Assembly: GCA_032718475.1 (NCBI GenBank)
Contig: JAUCBJ010005232.1
Location: 1-30,905, forward strand
From: Nemertoderma westbladi
Taxonomy: Eukaryota; Xenacoelomorpha; Nemertodermatida; Nemertodermatidae
Direction of reading: 5' to 3'
DNA: 30,905 nt
Below, piece after piece: positions 17,892-28,419 of the stretch (its first letter is position 1; every line of letters starts with the position of its first letter). The notes under the pieces were generated by a model. It was not told the DNA's origin. It saw only the letters and a program-made list of their open reading frames with translations, and ran no database searches. Made by a program: the position numbers and the translations under genes.

Positions 17892-18978
17892 TGTTCGCGG
17901 TATTTCAACTTTCCATAACGCGAGTTGAATATTTTTGTATTTTATTAAAATTGATTATTCCGATATTACTACTGGGTGCGGGACCATGGGTTTTGGGCAC
18001 ATTCAATAAACTGGGGGCGATTTATGGGCGAACTTTGGGGCGACTTACAGGGTACGGGCATAATTTCATAGTTATAAGGGCCAGGGGGGGATGGAAAATG
18101 CAAGCAGTATTCAGGTTAGCCTGAGTACTATTAGGCCCTGGCCAACTTCCTGCTGCCTGTAGGGATGGATTTGGTAATGCGCCAGGCCTAAAGGACAAGG
18201 ACTGCCCTTAGCGGTCCCTGGCCAACAGCAGTTATTACGAGACTGAAAAGAACTCAGAACGCTGACTGCTTGTGTCAGGGATTTGCGACGGGAAACGACG
18301 GCCCCTTAGTAGCCAAGCCGTTCTGGTTCTCGATGATCGAACCCTTCGGGGTTCGTGAGGGGTGGAGCGGACACGCGAACGGGTGGCCAACTAACGACTG
18401 CCCCCTGAGCTAAGCCGTACTGGTTCTCGATGACCGATCCCTTCGGGGTTCGAGAGGGGCGGTACGGATACGCGACAGAGTCTACCGACTGGACCGACCC
18501 TTAGCCAAGCCATGCTGGTTCTCGATGATCGTTCCCTTCGGGGTTCGTGAGGGGTGGAACGGACACGCGACAGGGTCGACCGACACCGACACTACGGCAC
18601 TAAGACTAGGACCGAGGGGAAATCTGGGGAACACTAGGTAGGCTAAAATCTGAGCGAACAGTGGGTAATTAAATAATATACTGTAGGGACTTATATTATC
18701 GTGTATAATTATTGTGAATATTTGGTGTATATTGATTTGGGGAAGCCCAAAATTATTCTTAATCAAGTTTCAATGATGTTGAACAGGTTTCAACTATAGG
18801 AAGTTACATTAAAGAGTATATCCAACTAATGCAGCTTTTTATCAACCGCAAACTTGCATCTCAGAAAACATTCCTTCTCCAAAATCAATATCCGGTGACT
18901 GGCCGGGGCTCAGTGGTCTGTAAAGTCACGTCTCCAGCATCGGCGTTTTTCCCCCCTGGTGTTGGGATAACGGCAACA
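17892..18978 (+). repeat. 3' LTR
   Basis: The LTR is 1087 bp, the same length as the 5' LTR, with seven substitutions and no indels by line-by-line comparison. It ends GGCAACA, followed by the target duplication CCCTA. Confidence 0.95.
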
Positions 18979-18983
18979 CCCTA
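18979..18983. repeat. 5-bp target-site duplication, right copy
   Basis: CCCTA directly after the 3' LTR, identical to 8367-8371. Confidence 0.9.
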
Positions 18984-20411
18984 CCTTCGGGTAGTAGATA
19001 GGAGTAGCGCCAACACCTACCTTCGGGTATAGTAGATAGGAGTAGCGCCCACCCCTACCTTGGATAGCTGATAGGAGTAGCGCCAACCCCTACCTTCGGG
19101 TAGCAGATAGCAGTAGCGCCCACCCCTACATTCGTGTAGCAGATAGGAGTAGCGCCAACCCCTACCTTCGGGTAGTAGATAGCAGTAGCGCCCACCCCTA
19201 CATTCGTGTAGCAGATAGGAGTAGCGCCCACCCCTACATTCGTGTAGCAGATAGGAGTAGCGCCAACCCCTCCTTCGGGTAGTAGATAGGAGTAGCGCCA
19301 ACCCCTACCTTCGGGTATAGTAGATAGGAGTAGCGCCCACCCCTACCTTGGATAGCTGATAGGAGTAGCGCCAACCCCTACCTTCGGGTAGCAGATAGCA
19401 GTAGCGCCCACCCCTACATTCGTGTAGCAGATAGGAGTAGCGCCAACCCCTACCTTCGGGTAGTAGATAGGAGTAGCGCCCACCCCTACCTTCGGGTATA
19501 GTAGATAGGAGTAGCGCCCACCCCTACCTTGGATAGCTGATAGGAGTAGCGCCAACCCCTACCTTCGGGTAGCAGATAGCAGTAGCGCCCACCCCTACAT
19601 TCGTGTAGCAGATAGGAGTAGCGCCAACCCCTACCTTCGGGTAGTAGATAGGAGTAGCGCCCACCCCTACCTTCGGGTATAGTAGATAGGAGTAGCGCCC
19701 ACCCCTACCTTGGATAGCTGATAGGAGTAGCGCCAACCCCTACCTTCGGGTAGCAGATAGCAGTAGCGCCCACCCCTACATTCGTGTAGCAGATAGGAGT
19801 AGCGCCAACCCCTACCTTCGGGTAGTAGATAGGAGTAGCGCCCACCCCTACCTTGGATAGCTGATAGAAGTAGCGCCAACCCCTACCTTCGGGTAGCAGA
19901 TAGCAGTAGCGCCCACCCCTACATTCGTGTAGCAGATATGAGTAGCGCCAACCCCTACCTTCGGGTAGTAGATAGGAGTAGCGCCCACCCCTACATTAGT
20001 GTAGCAGATAGGAGTAGCGCCAACCCCTACCTTCGGGTAGTAGATAGGAGTAGCGCCCACCCCTACCTTGGATAGCTGATAGGAGTAGCGTCAACCCCTA
20101 CCTTCGGGTAGCAGATAGCAGTAGCGCCCACCCCTACATTCGTGTAGCAGATAGGAGTAGCGCCCACCCCTACCTTCGGGTAATAGATAGGAGTAGCGCC
20201 AACCCCTACCTTCGGGTAGTAGATAGCCTACATTCGTGTAGCAGATAGGAATAGCGCCAACCCCTACCTTCGGGTAATAGATAGGAGTAGCGCCAACCCC
20301 TACCTTCGGGTATAGCAGATAGGAGTAGCGCCCACCCCTACCTTCGGGTAACAGATAGGAGTAGCGCCAACCCCTACATTTGGGTAGCAGAGGAGTGTAG
20401 CGCCTACCCCT
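18984..20411. repeat. 36-bp minisatellite, right block (about 40 units)
   Basis: This is the continuation of the array interrupted at 8371. It uses the same variant units in higher-order groups (TTGGATAGCTGATAG units recur every 143-180 bp). Units decay towards the right edge, for example a truncated unit near 20228 and AGAGGAGTGTAGCGCC at about 20390. The array ends near 20411 and unique sequence follows. Confidence 0.93.
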
Positions 20412-20479
20412 GTTTGCTTGCTATGATAAACATACAGGGAATAACTACACAGTGATGTGTTCATATGCTGGGGATTCTC

Positions 20480-20488
20480 TATAAATAG
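20480..20488 (+). promoter_or_regulatory. TATA-box match upstream of the second gene's first visible exon
   Basis: TATAAATAG fits the TATAWAWR consensus and lies 39 bp before the ATG at 20519. If real, transcription would start near 20510 with a very short leader. In AT-rich DNA a chance match is quite possible, and the downstream segment can also be read as an internal exon. Confidence 0.25.
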
Positions 20489-20518
20489 AAAACATAGAAT
20501 GTTAACTTGGCTTGCCTT

Positions 20519-20677
20519 ATGTATTATTGCTTAATGAAGGTAATTTGTATTTATTTTTTATTAGGAATTATCTTATTAATGGACGAAAACGTAAACCTAA
20601 CAGGTTGTAGTGTTTACTCCTCAGTTATGTCGGACGGAGAACAAGGAAAGTGCAACACAACAGCTATAAAGGGAAAG
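20519..20677 (+). CDS. Exon of unnamed glycosylated membrane/secreted protein (first visible exon)
   Basis: The frame is open from ATG 20519 (second ATG 20534) to a strong donor, AAAG|GTGAGA, at 20678, in phase 0. From the second ATG it begins MKVICIYFLLGIILLM, which looks like a signal peptide. It continues with an ectodomain-like stretch carrying N-glycosylation sequons (NLTG, NTTA) and two cysteines. Alternatively a good acceptor (TTTTATTAG, AG at 20563-20564) would make this an internal exon starting at 20565 with one base of a split codon. The T-rich polypyrimidine tract would then explain the apparent hydrophobic leader. The frame from 20565 onward is common to both readings. I do not recognise the family. 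Confidence 0.6.
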
Positions 20678-21039
20678 GTGAGATCATTAATACCGATAGT
20701 TAGTTAGCTTTTAATATGTTAAAACAATTAGATTTTTTCCCTAAATATTATTAATATCATTGCATGTATATTACATTTCTCTACGAAGAAATTAAAATAA
20801 GGATATAAATGAAACGAGAGGATATTTTTGGTGGAATTTCTTTAATTATATTACTGAATACAAGTAGCTTATCGTAGTAGAACAGGGTTAAATATTAGTT
20901 TATAATATACCTAAATTCATTAAAATTATTCTGATTTATTTATACTACCGGTATTCATTGCAATACCATTCTTTCCGGCTGTACCTATAGTAACTACCTC
21001 CAATGTCTCCATAGTAACTACCTCCAATGTATTCAACAG

Positions 21040-21212
21040 GGACTGTTTTACGAGAATACCAATGAAGAAGATGGCATCGTGATCAAAGGGCCTAGCAATA
21101 CAACCTCAGCGGAAACTGTTTCATTTAACTTGTCTGTGGTCATTGATAATGTTCAAGCAGTTGGATTTAGATTAATAAATAATTACACAGAGATATTCAT
21201 GTTAGATAAAAA
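21040..21212 (+). CDS. Second exon of the unnamed gene, ending at the 35-bp array
   Basis: The exon follows acceptor ATTCAACAG and starts in phase 0, matching the donor at 20678. It encodes 57 residues plus two bases, including GIVIKGPSNTTSAETVSFN and NYTEIFMLDK. There are three N-glycosylation sequons (NTTS, NLSV, NYTE), consistent with an extracellular or lumenal domain. It has no ATG start and depends on splicing. It ends at GATAAAAA|GTAAGT (donor GT at 21213-21214). This same exon end plus donor is the seed of the tandem array that follows. Confidence 0.75.
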
Positions 21213-22679
21213 GTAAGTATAAATCTTACATACATGTTAGATAAAAAGTAAGTATAAATCTTACAAAAATGTTAGATAAAAATTAAGTATAAATCTTACA
21301 TACATGTTATATAAAAGTTAAGTATAAATCTTACATACATGTTAGATAAAAAGTAAGTATAAATCTTACGTACATGTTAGATAAAAAGTAAGTATAAATC
21401 TTACATACATGTTAGATAAAAAGTAAGTATAAATCTTACATACATGTTATATAAAAAGTAAGTATAAATCTTACATACATAAAACATACTTGTTATATAA
21501 AAAGTAAGTATAAATCATACATACATGTTATATAAAAAGTAAGTATAAATCTTATACTTGTTAGATAAAAAGTAAGTATAAATCTTACATACATGTTATA
21601 TAAAAAGTATTTATAAATCTTACATACATGTTATATAAAAAGTAAGTATAAATCTTACATACATGTTATATAAAAAGTAAGTATAAATCTTACATACATG
21701 TTATATAAAAGTTAAGTATAAATCTTACAGACATGTTATATAAAAATTAAGTATAAATCTTACAGACATGTTATATAAAAAGTAAGTATAAATCTTACAT
21801 ACATGTTATATAAAAAGAAGTATAAATCTTACATACATGTTATATAAAAATTAAGTATAAATCTTACATACATGTTATATAAAAGTTAAGTATAAATCTT
21901 ACAGACATGTTATATAAAAATTAAGTATAAATCTTACAGACATGTTATATAAAAAGTAAGTATAAATCTTACATACATGTTATATAAAAAGTAAGTATAA
22001 ATCTTACATACATGTTTTATAAAAACTAAGTATAAATCTTACAGACATGTTATATAAAAGTTACGTATAAATCTTACAGACATGTTATATAAAAATTAAG
22101 TATAAATCATACATACATGTTATATAAAAAGTAAGTATAAATCTTACATACATGTTATGTAAAAAGTAAGTATAAATCTTACATACATGTTTTATAAAAA
22201 CTAAGTATAAATCTTACAGACATGTTATATAAAAAGTAAGTATAAATCTTTCATACATGTTATATAAAAAGTATGTATAAATCTTACATACATTTATATA
22301 AAAAGTAAGTATAAATCTTACATACATGTTATATAAACAGTAAGTATAAATCTTACAGACATGTTATATAAAAAGTAAAAATAAATCTTACATACATGTT
22401 ATATAAAAAGTAAGTATAAATCTTACATACATGTTATATAAAAAGTATGTATAAATCTTACAAACATAAAACATACATGTTATATAAAAATTAAGTGTAT
22501 AAATCTTACATACATGTTATATAAAAAGTAAGTATAAATCTTACATACATGTTATATAAAAAGTAAGTATAAATCTTAAATACATGTTATATAAAAGAAA
22601 GTATAAATCTTACAGACATGTTATATGAAAAGTAAGAATAATTCTTACATACATGTTATATAAAAAGTAATTATAAATC
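21199..22679 (+). repeat. 35-bp minisatellite built from an exon end and 5' splice site (about 42 units)
   Basis: Unit 1 (21199-21233) contains the last exon bases ATGTTAGATAAAAA and the donor GTAAGTATAAATCTTACATA. The same 35-bp unit is then repeated to about 22679. The first few copies keep the exon-like TTAGATAAA; later ones mostly read TTATATAAA, suggesting growth away from the exon. Many copies keep AAAAAGTAAGT, a near-consensus U1 site. GTAAG and CTTAC within the unit are complementary, so each donor could fold into a small hairpin. A shorter ACATAAAACATAC insertion occurs at about 21475 and 22465. Confidence 0.93.
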
Positions 22680-23211
22680 GTATCACTCTTGTTTTTCCTT
22701 ATAAAATTACTAATTTATAGTTTGGTTTTCTTAATAATATATTATATCAAACGAAGATCTATTATATAATTAGACTTAATAATTACTATAAAATATTCAA
22801 ATAGTTTTATGTCCCCTAAGTCCTCTAAGTACGTGTTGTGGGGCGAGCCACGAAAGTAAGCGACCTTATCATACGGGTACAACTATCTCAACCTATGTGT
22901 CTGTTAATCTGTAGATCTGTCGTTCTGTAGATCTGTATACTACTACTACTACTACTAGGTCGAGCGAGCTCGGACATAGATAGATCATAGGTAGATCTGT
23001 ATACCAATATTTAAACATTAATAACTCGGCCAATCCTCGATGAAATCTAACCAAGTTTATAAATTTTCCAAATAGAATTTACGTGTGGTCTACGAGAAGC
23101 TAAAATAAAAAGTAATTAATTAAGTGCTAAATATTTTGTGAATACATTAGGCAAAATAAAAAATGTGTGTGAACTTGATGCTCTCTCAGTGAATGGCTTT
23201 AATTGCAAGAT
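22680..23211 (+). other. Intronic AT-rich DNA
   Basis: No exon is recognised. It contains a short (ACT)n run (about 22939-22957) and repeated GTAGATCTGT words (about 22910-23005). Confidence 0.4.
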
Positions 23212-23936
23212 GTGATGGTTCTTCTTGCCAAATGTGATGGCTCCTCTTGCCAAATGTGATGGCTCCTCTTGCCAAATGTGATGGATCTTTTTGCCAAATG
23301 TGATGGCTCCTCTTGCCAATTGTGATGGCTCTTCTTGCTAAAAGTGATGTCTCATCTTGCCAAATGTGATGGCTCCTCTTGTCAAATGTGATGGCTCCTC
23401 TTACCAAATGTGATGGCTCCTCTTGCCAAATGTGATTTCTCCTCTTGCCAAATCTGATGGCTCCTCTTGCCAAATGTGATGCCTCCTCTTGCCAAATGTG
23501 ATGGCTCCTCTTGCCAAATGTGATGTCTCCTCTTGCCAAATGTGATGTCTCATCTTGCCAAATGTGATGGTTCCTCTTGCCAAATGTGATGGCTCCTCTG
23601 GCCAAATGTGATGGCTCCTCTTGCCAAATGTGATGGCTCCTCTTGCCAAATGTGATGGCTCCTCTTCCCAAATGTGATGTCTCCTCTTGCCAAATGTGAT
23701 GTCTCATCTTGCCAAATGTGATGGCTCCTCTTGCCAAATGTGATGGCTCCTCTTGGCAAATGTGATGGCTCCTCTTGCCAAATGTGATGTCTCTTCTTGC
23801 CAAATGTGATGTCTCATCTTGCCAAATGTGAGGGCTCCTCTTGCCGAATGTGATGGCCCCTCTTGCCAAATGTGATGGCTCCTCTTGCCAAATGTGATGG
23901 CTCCTCTTGCCAAATGTGATGGCTCCTCTTGTCAAT
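23212..23936. repeat. 22-bp minisatellite (about 33 units)
   Basis: The unit is ATGGCTCCTCTTGCCAAATGTG with point variants (GTCTCATC, GTCTCTTC). Since 22 is one more than a multiple of 3, three units give a 22-residue peptide period. The minus strand stays open in all three frames with the same repeating peptide (for example SHLARGAITFGK). That is a property of the unit and not evidence of a gene. Confidence 0.93.
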
Positions 23937-24110
23937 GCAATGTGTGTAATGGTTTCAAGTTGAATTTTGGGAGCTTCCATTAAATATTTCAATGCTGGAA
24001 TGAACGTCTCCTGATGCTGACGGTAAAATGATCTGAAAATTTCGACATAACTTACTGCAAAATGCATTCATCAACTCTGAGAATTGGTTGAATGGAGTAG
24101 AACCATGGGT

Positions 24111-24195
24111 GATTGTACTGGAACCATCGTTGATTGAACTGGAAACGACGTTGATTGTACTGAAACCATTGCTATTGGAGTGGAAGCATTGTTGG
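24111..24195. repeat. 21-bp tandem repeat (about 4 degenerate units)
   Basis: The unit is about GATTGTACTGGAACCATCGTT, repeated with substitutions (GATTGAACTGGAAACGACGTT, GATTGTACTGAAACCATTGCT). It lies 175 bp beyond the 22-bp array. Confidence 0.7.
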
Positions 24196-24769
24196 CTGCT
24201 CATTCGAGGATATCTTTACAATATGGCTCATTTCCTATAATCACTTATATCTTATATCGGACTTATATCAGCAAACTCTTGATTTATCAAAGAGAATATG
24301 TTCTAATCTGATTAGAGAACCCTTTGTTGATTGTATAGAATTATTAATTTACTTGTAATAAAACTGTTTCTCTGAAATATATGCGATCTGTGCATTTATT
24401 ATTGTGCTTTTCTGCTGGTTGGTGCTGTAAGTGGCTGACTGTTGACTGGGTTGTCACAAACCGATTCGTATTTTTATATTGCAATTTTTCATATTAATTA
24501 ATTCTACTAATACTGTGACTGTTAATACTTACTATTTACATATAATATAATATAATATAATTAATTAATTAATTAATATATAATGTAGTAATAACAATTT
24601 TTAATTAATTATTATATTTTTATTATTATTAATTCATAATTAAACAAAATGTAATATACACACATATAAATATATATTTAAATAACTGAATAATGAAATA
24701 ATATGAAGGCCTAGTTAATGAAAACAACTATATCCTTTATTTATGTTTCTTCTTATTATTATTATTAAG
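24196..24769 (+). other. AT-rich intronic DNA
   Basis: Low-complexity (TAAT)n and (TATAA)n runs at 24535-24640 and TTATTATTATTA at 24750-24767. No gene is seen before the candidate exon at 24770. Confidence 0.4.
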
Positions 24770-24845
24770 AACAAGAGATAATAAAGTGGACGGCAGCACC
24801 ATCCTAGACACCAATGCTGCGCCAATATGTTCCGCTGGAGCGAAG
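24770..24845 (+). CDS. Candidate small exon of the unnamed gene (GC donor)
   Basis: The exon at 21212 ends with two bases of a codon, while the exon at 29688 starts in phase 0, so a linking exon must exist. After the AG at 24768-24769, a 76-nt segment supplies exactly one base plus 25 codons (including DGSTILDTNAAPICSAGAK) and ends AAG before GCAACT, a possible GC-type donor. It has two features of the flanking ectodomain exons: polar composition and a cysteine. The phase fit alone has a one-in-three chance, and GC donors are rare, so this is a weak call. Confidence 0.35.
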
Positions 24846-24996
24846 GCAACTTGTTTACTTATTATTATGTATTATCCTATTAAATAACCAAATAAGAAAA
24901 TACATTATTAAATATCTATTAAATAAATATCAATAATGATTTGTAATATAGTGTTTTATCTTATCACGGGCCACGGGCTTGAAAATCGTACAATTA

Positions 24997-25016
24997 CCCC
25001 CCCCCCCCCCCCCCCC
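24997..25016. repeat. (C)20 homopolymer
   Basis: Twenty consecutive C, 30-50 bp before a tRNA-like SINE head. Length may be unstable or an assembly approximation. Confidence 0.85.
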
Positions 25017-25044
25017 TGGTACGAATTAACGTGTACCAGAGAAA

Positions 25045-25230
25045 ATTCGGTATTAGGGGTAAAGTCGGTAGTAGTGGGTGCATTGAATTCATATCTTTCG
25101 TAGGTCGTGGGTTCGATCCTCCCCCCTTGCCTTGGCAGTTTTCGGCTTTTCGGCCGAAGAATACTTTAACTTTTTTTACTACATATGAGACGGACGTTTC
25201 TAAAAATGCATCCCATCTAACCTTATCAAC
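25045..25230 (+). mobile_element. tRNA-derived SINE-like element
   Basis: The head resembles a tRNA anticodon and T arm: ATTGAATTCATATC, then GGTCGTG and a perfect B box GGTTCGATCC (25110-25119). It is followed by a non-tRNA body with a TTTTCGGC/GCCGAAGA hairpin. The A box is degenerate and no clear target duplication was seen, so the boundaries are approximate. The anticodon-loop-like CAT hints at a tRNA-Met or similar ancestor. Confidence 0.6.
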
Positions 25231-26527
25231 TTGTCTTAAACGAAGTGCAATTTAGTGTCAACTTAACATCATGTGAGGAAAAGATAATCTCATTTATGTT
25301 ATATTACGAAATGAATGTCTGACATCTGTATTGAGACTGTCAGACAGTTTATTTAACGCCCCGCAGGTTACTCCAAAATAAATGATGGAGAGCGGGTTCT
25401 TATCCCAATTACAATTCAACCTGCTCCACTCCGGGGGAAAATCGTAGCAAATAACAGCTGATTGCGAGCAGAATTTGAAATGTAACATGTTCTCCCTTAA
25501 TTGATAATTAACTTTGTTGATTTCATGGCCGAGATTGGATTCCCTACAGTGTCTCAAATCCTTAACCCACAGTGTCGGTTGCCACCTGAATGCCATCACT
25601 ACAGTCATATTATTTTTTACCACAAGGCTAGGTAAAGAAAGTTTAGAAAGGTAAAGACTCGTTTATATTATTCATATTCGTATAAGGGGGCAGCTGTGTT
25701 TGCAGATTGAGCTTGAAGTTGTTTATTGCACTCCAGGTTTTCGTAAATTAAAGAGAACAAGTCGCAATAAATATTATATCTTCTTGTATTAGTTTACTTA
25801 CGAACTGCTGTTTATTATACAAAATGTCGAGAAACGTCGTTATCAATTCTGCTGATGATAGCCTGTATAGTTTGTTCTTCAACTCGTTTCCATATTGGCT
25901 ATTCCATACGTTTACCATTATGTTGTGTATCCCAATTCTATTTTTGGTGTTGATATTATTAAATATAACGATTTTTACGTCGTCTTTGAGGTTATGAGAT
26001 TACGCCGCTGGTATGGAATGGGTAGCAACACACAGATGTTACTAATATATCTGGGTGCGGGAGTCATTATAATGGTTCATATTTATCGATTTAAGCAGTC
26101 GTTATCCAGTTGGTTGGAGATAAATATTATAAACAAACTACTAATAATAATAGTACTAACCTTTCGCATTATATTAATCCATTTCGAGAAGCCACATTAT
26201 ACGTTTAAATTTTATTAACTGGTGGAAATCTTGATAAAAAGTAAGCAGAAAACAAAGGTGAAATGGAGACTGCAAATTATTAAATGCGATATTTAAATTA
26301 CTGGGGCCTTTGAGTGTGATTTCCACTCCATTCAATCCTATCATTTTATATGTATATTATATATATGCATGTAAGGTAATCTATAATATCTACAACTTAG
26401 GGATAAAACCTAACCACAAATAACCGTAGAACCGAACTGAGACATGCACTTGTAAGCATCATCAGTACAAGCAGTTTTACGCCTTTGCTCAAGAAGTAAA
26501 AACCATGTCATATCGAATCTACCTTTC
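25231..26527. other. Non-coding DNA
   Basis: Open frames at 25294-25623 (minus) and 25895-26218 (plus) have no recognisable domain and AT-driven composition. No RNA gene was identified. Confidence 0.35.
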
Positions 26528-26710
26528 TGGAATCCAACGCAAGGAATGTGTAGCCGTGGACGACTGGCTATGACATATATAGACCAACTTGAAAGAGATA
26601 CTGGAGTTGAGAGAAACGAAATTGCGACAACTATGGAGAATCGGGAAGCCTGGAATGATCTCATTTCCCCCTGTCTGACCTCGTTCGAACTAGTAGTAAT
26701 AGTTAATTGA
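26528..26710 (+). pseudogene. LINE reverse transcriptase 3'-end remnant
   Basis: The plus frame reads W-N-P-T-Q-G-M, then RGRLAMTYIDQLERDTG and TTMENREAWNDL, ending in TGA at 26708. This matches the typical C-terminal end of non-LTR retrotransposon ORF2 proteins (pattern RGRPxxTYxDxLxxDTG ... MxxRxxWxxL). The preceding part of the RT is not visible in frame, so it is a 5'-truncated dead copy. Confidence 0.7.
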
Positions 26711-28419
26711 TATCACATACAACTGCATGCTATTCCTTTCTGAAATGGTTTGCTATTTTTGTAAATTATTGTGGTTTCCATAATTTTGCAGTTTTTTTTT
26801 GAGAATCTGCACCGCATACAATGAGAGTACACGGCAAATATAGATAGGCCTATAATAATTGTAGTTATCACTTCATCAGTTTGAGATAAGAGCACTACTT
26901 ATTCAAACTTTGTCGGATCTGTTGATTTGAGACCAAGATTGTCAGCTATTGATTGAACCTAGCAACTTCCCAGTATCGACAAATTAGTGTAGACAATAGT
27001 GTTTTTCTGGTGAACATTCCTTTACTCACTCGAGCTGTAGAATTTCCATTAAGATAAAGTTGTTTGTACATACTATTTTGCATTACCAGCCTGTTATTTC
27101 TCTGATAAACTTTGCAGTCCTAAGTAGAATACTGAATGATAATTGGTGAATGTGTTCTGATCGAGATACTCTTCGCTATTGTTGAACTTTCCATAAAATC
27201 TTTCAAATATGGATTAACAGGTATATATAAATGGGAACGAAGTAAGCTAGGTTCGTACATCGATTCTCCCCCGTGGTTAATCGGGTTGATCAACATTGAA
27301 TTATATTAGAGCAACTATAGATTCATCAAAAACTCTTGCGGTAGTAGTCCTTTGAGTGGAGTAATTTATTTGGATTGGTACAGCGCAGTGGTGCCTTGAT
27401 TCTTGCCCCAAAGGAACGCACCTGCAACATCTATTATTATTTATCCCAATAATTGATCATCGATCGATTAAGACCAGTGCATGTGTCCGCCCAAGTGTTA
27501 ATAGAAACCTAGGTAGTACCTAGTGTATAGTGGAGAGGCTGACCACAGAACTTTTGGCCCATTGTCCAATCTCAGTAGCACTCCAAACGCCTCATATATT
27601 AATTATTATTTATTTTTTATTATAGGTAGCTAGTATCTTTTAAGAGTAAAGTCCAATCTTGAATTTAGGTGTCAACTTAATACATCAAACTTACCTGCAA
27701 GAAGCAAGAACGGCTTCAAAGAAAATGTGTTATTTAAAGAGTCATTCATTTAAGCAAAGCCAGGAAATGACTTAGGCCAGCAGAAGGTCGATTATTTATG
27801 TTCAATTTATTTTCGCTTTGTGCGATTTTTTTGTTATATTAATGCCCCGTTTACTCAGTGTCCCTTTTAAGTGAGAGCATGCTGGCCTGTCATGGAAGGA
27901 TTTTGATTGTTAGTTAATTCTTATATACTGTGGATCGGTTAAAGCGAATATTCTATGTTTGGTAAAGGGTATTATGGACACACAGGAAGGGTAAGAAATG
28001 GGTTACCGAATGGGACTTCACCATTTTTCCCACCATTTTTCTCAATACCTTTTCTCAATCCCTTACGGATAGAAGTGATATAAGGGATTTACGTACGTAA
28101 AGTTAATTGAACGAGCTCCTCTATACAGTTGGTTTCCCAAATATATTATTTAGATTAAATAGATGACTATATTTATTTGGAATTAATCTACCATTCCTAA
28201 TTAATGTTAAGGAAACACCTGATACCGCATTATGTAGCTACCCATACTATATAGTAGAATCATGGAATCAGCATTTATTACGATTACAGCTCTTCGTTTT
28301 TCCAACACTCAATTCAACGGAATAATGTTTAAACAGTATAAGGGATCCTATTGAAAGGTTTCTATGTAAGGCTTATCGGATCCGCGATGAGATAATTCAT
28401 GCAATCAAATCGATGTATG
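26711..28419. other. Non-coding DNA, probably intron
   Basis: No exon, RNA gene or mobile element could be supported. AT-rich with short homopolymer runs. Confidence 0.35.

Larger units (their letters stand above)
8372..18978 (+). mobile_element. Non-autonomous BEL/Pao-like LTR retrotransposon, 10,607 bp
   Basis: The element has two 1087-bp LTRs that begin TG and end CA, a 5-bp target duplication (CCCTA), a G-rich polypurine tract before the 3' LTR and two long plus-strand ORFs (9898-13878 and 15126-17726). ORF1 domains (DUF1759-like Gag, CCHC knuckles ending HHTLLH, DUF1758-like protease, DUF5641-like tail) place it in the BEL/Pao superfamily. Reverse transcriptase, RNase H and the integrase core are missing, so it cannot copy itself unaided. 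The LTRs differ at 7 of 1087 sites (0.64%, all substitutions), which means recent insertion. It is much more GC-rich in its ORFs than the surrounding host DNA. It is nested in the 36-bp minisatellite. Confidence 0.95.

Noticed and set aside
19017-20060. Minus-strand repeat-peptide frames in the right block
   Set aside because: Same cause as in the left block; no independent support.
23186-24067. 293-codon minus-strand frame over the 22-bp array
   Set aside because: The openness is explained by the repeat unit. The unique N-terminal 45 residues show no domain, and it lies inside an intron of a plus-strand gene.
25294-26218. Open frames at 25294-25623 (minus) and 25895-26218 (plus)
   Set aside because: AT-driven composition, no domain, and no splice phase agreement with neighbouring exons.
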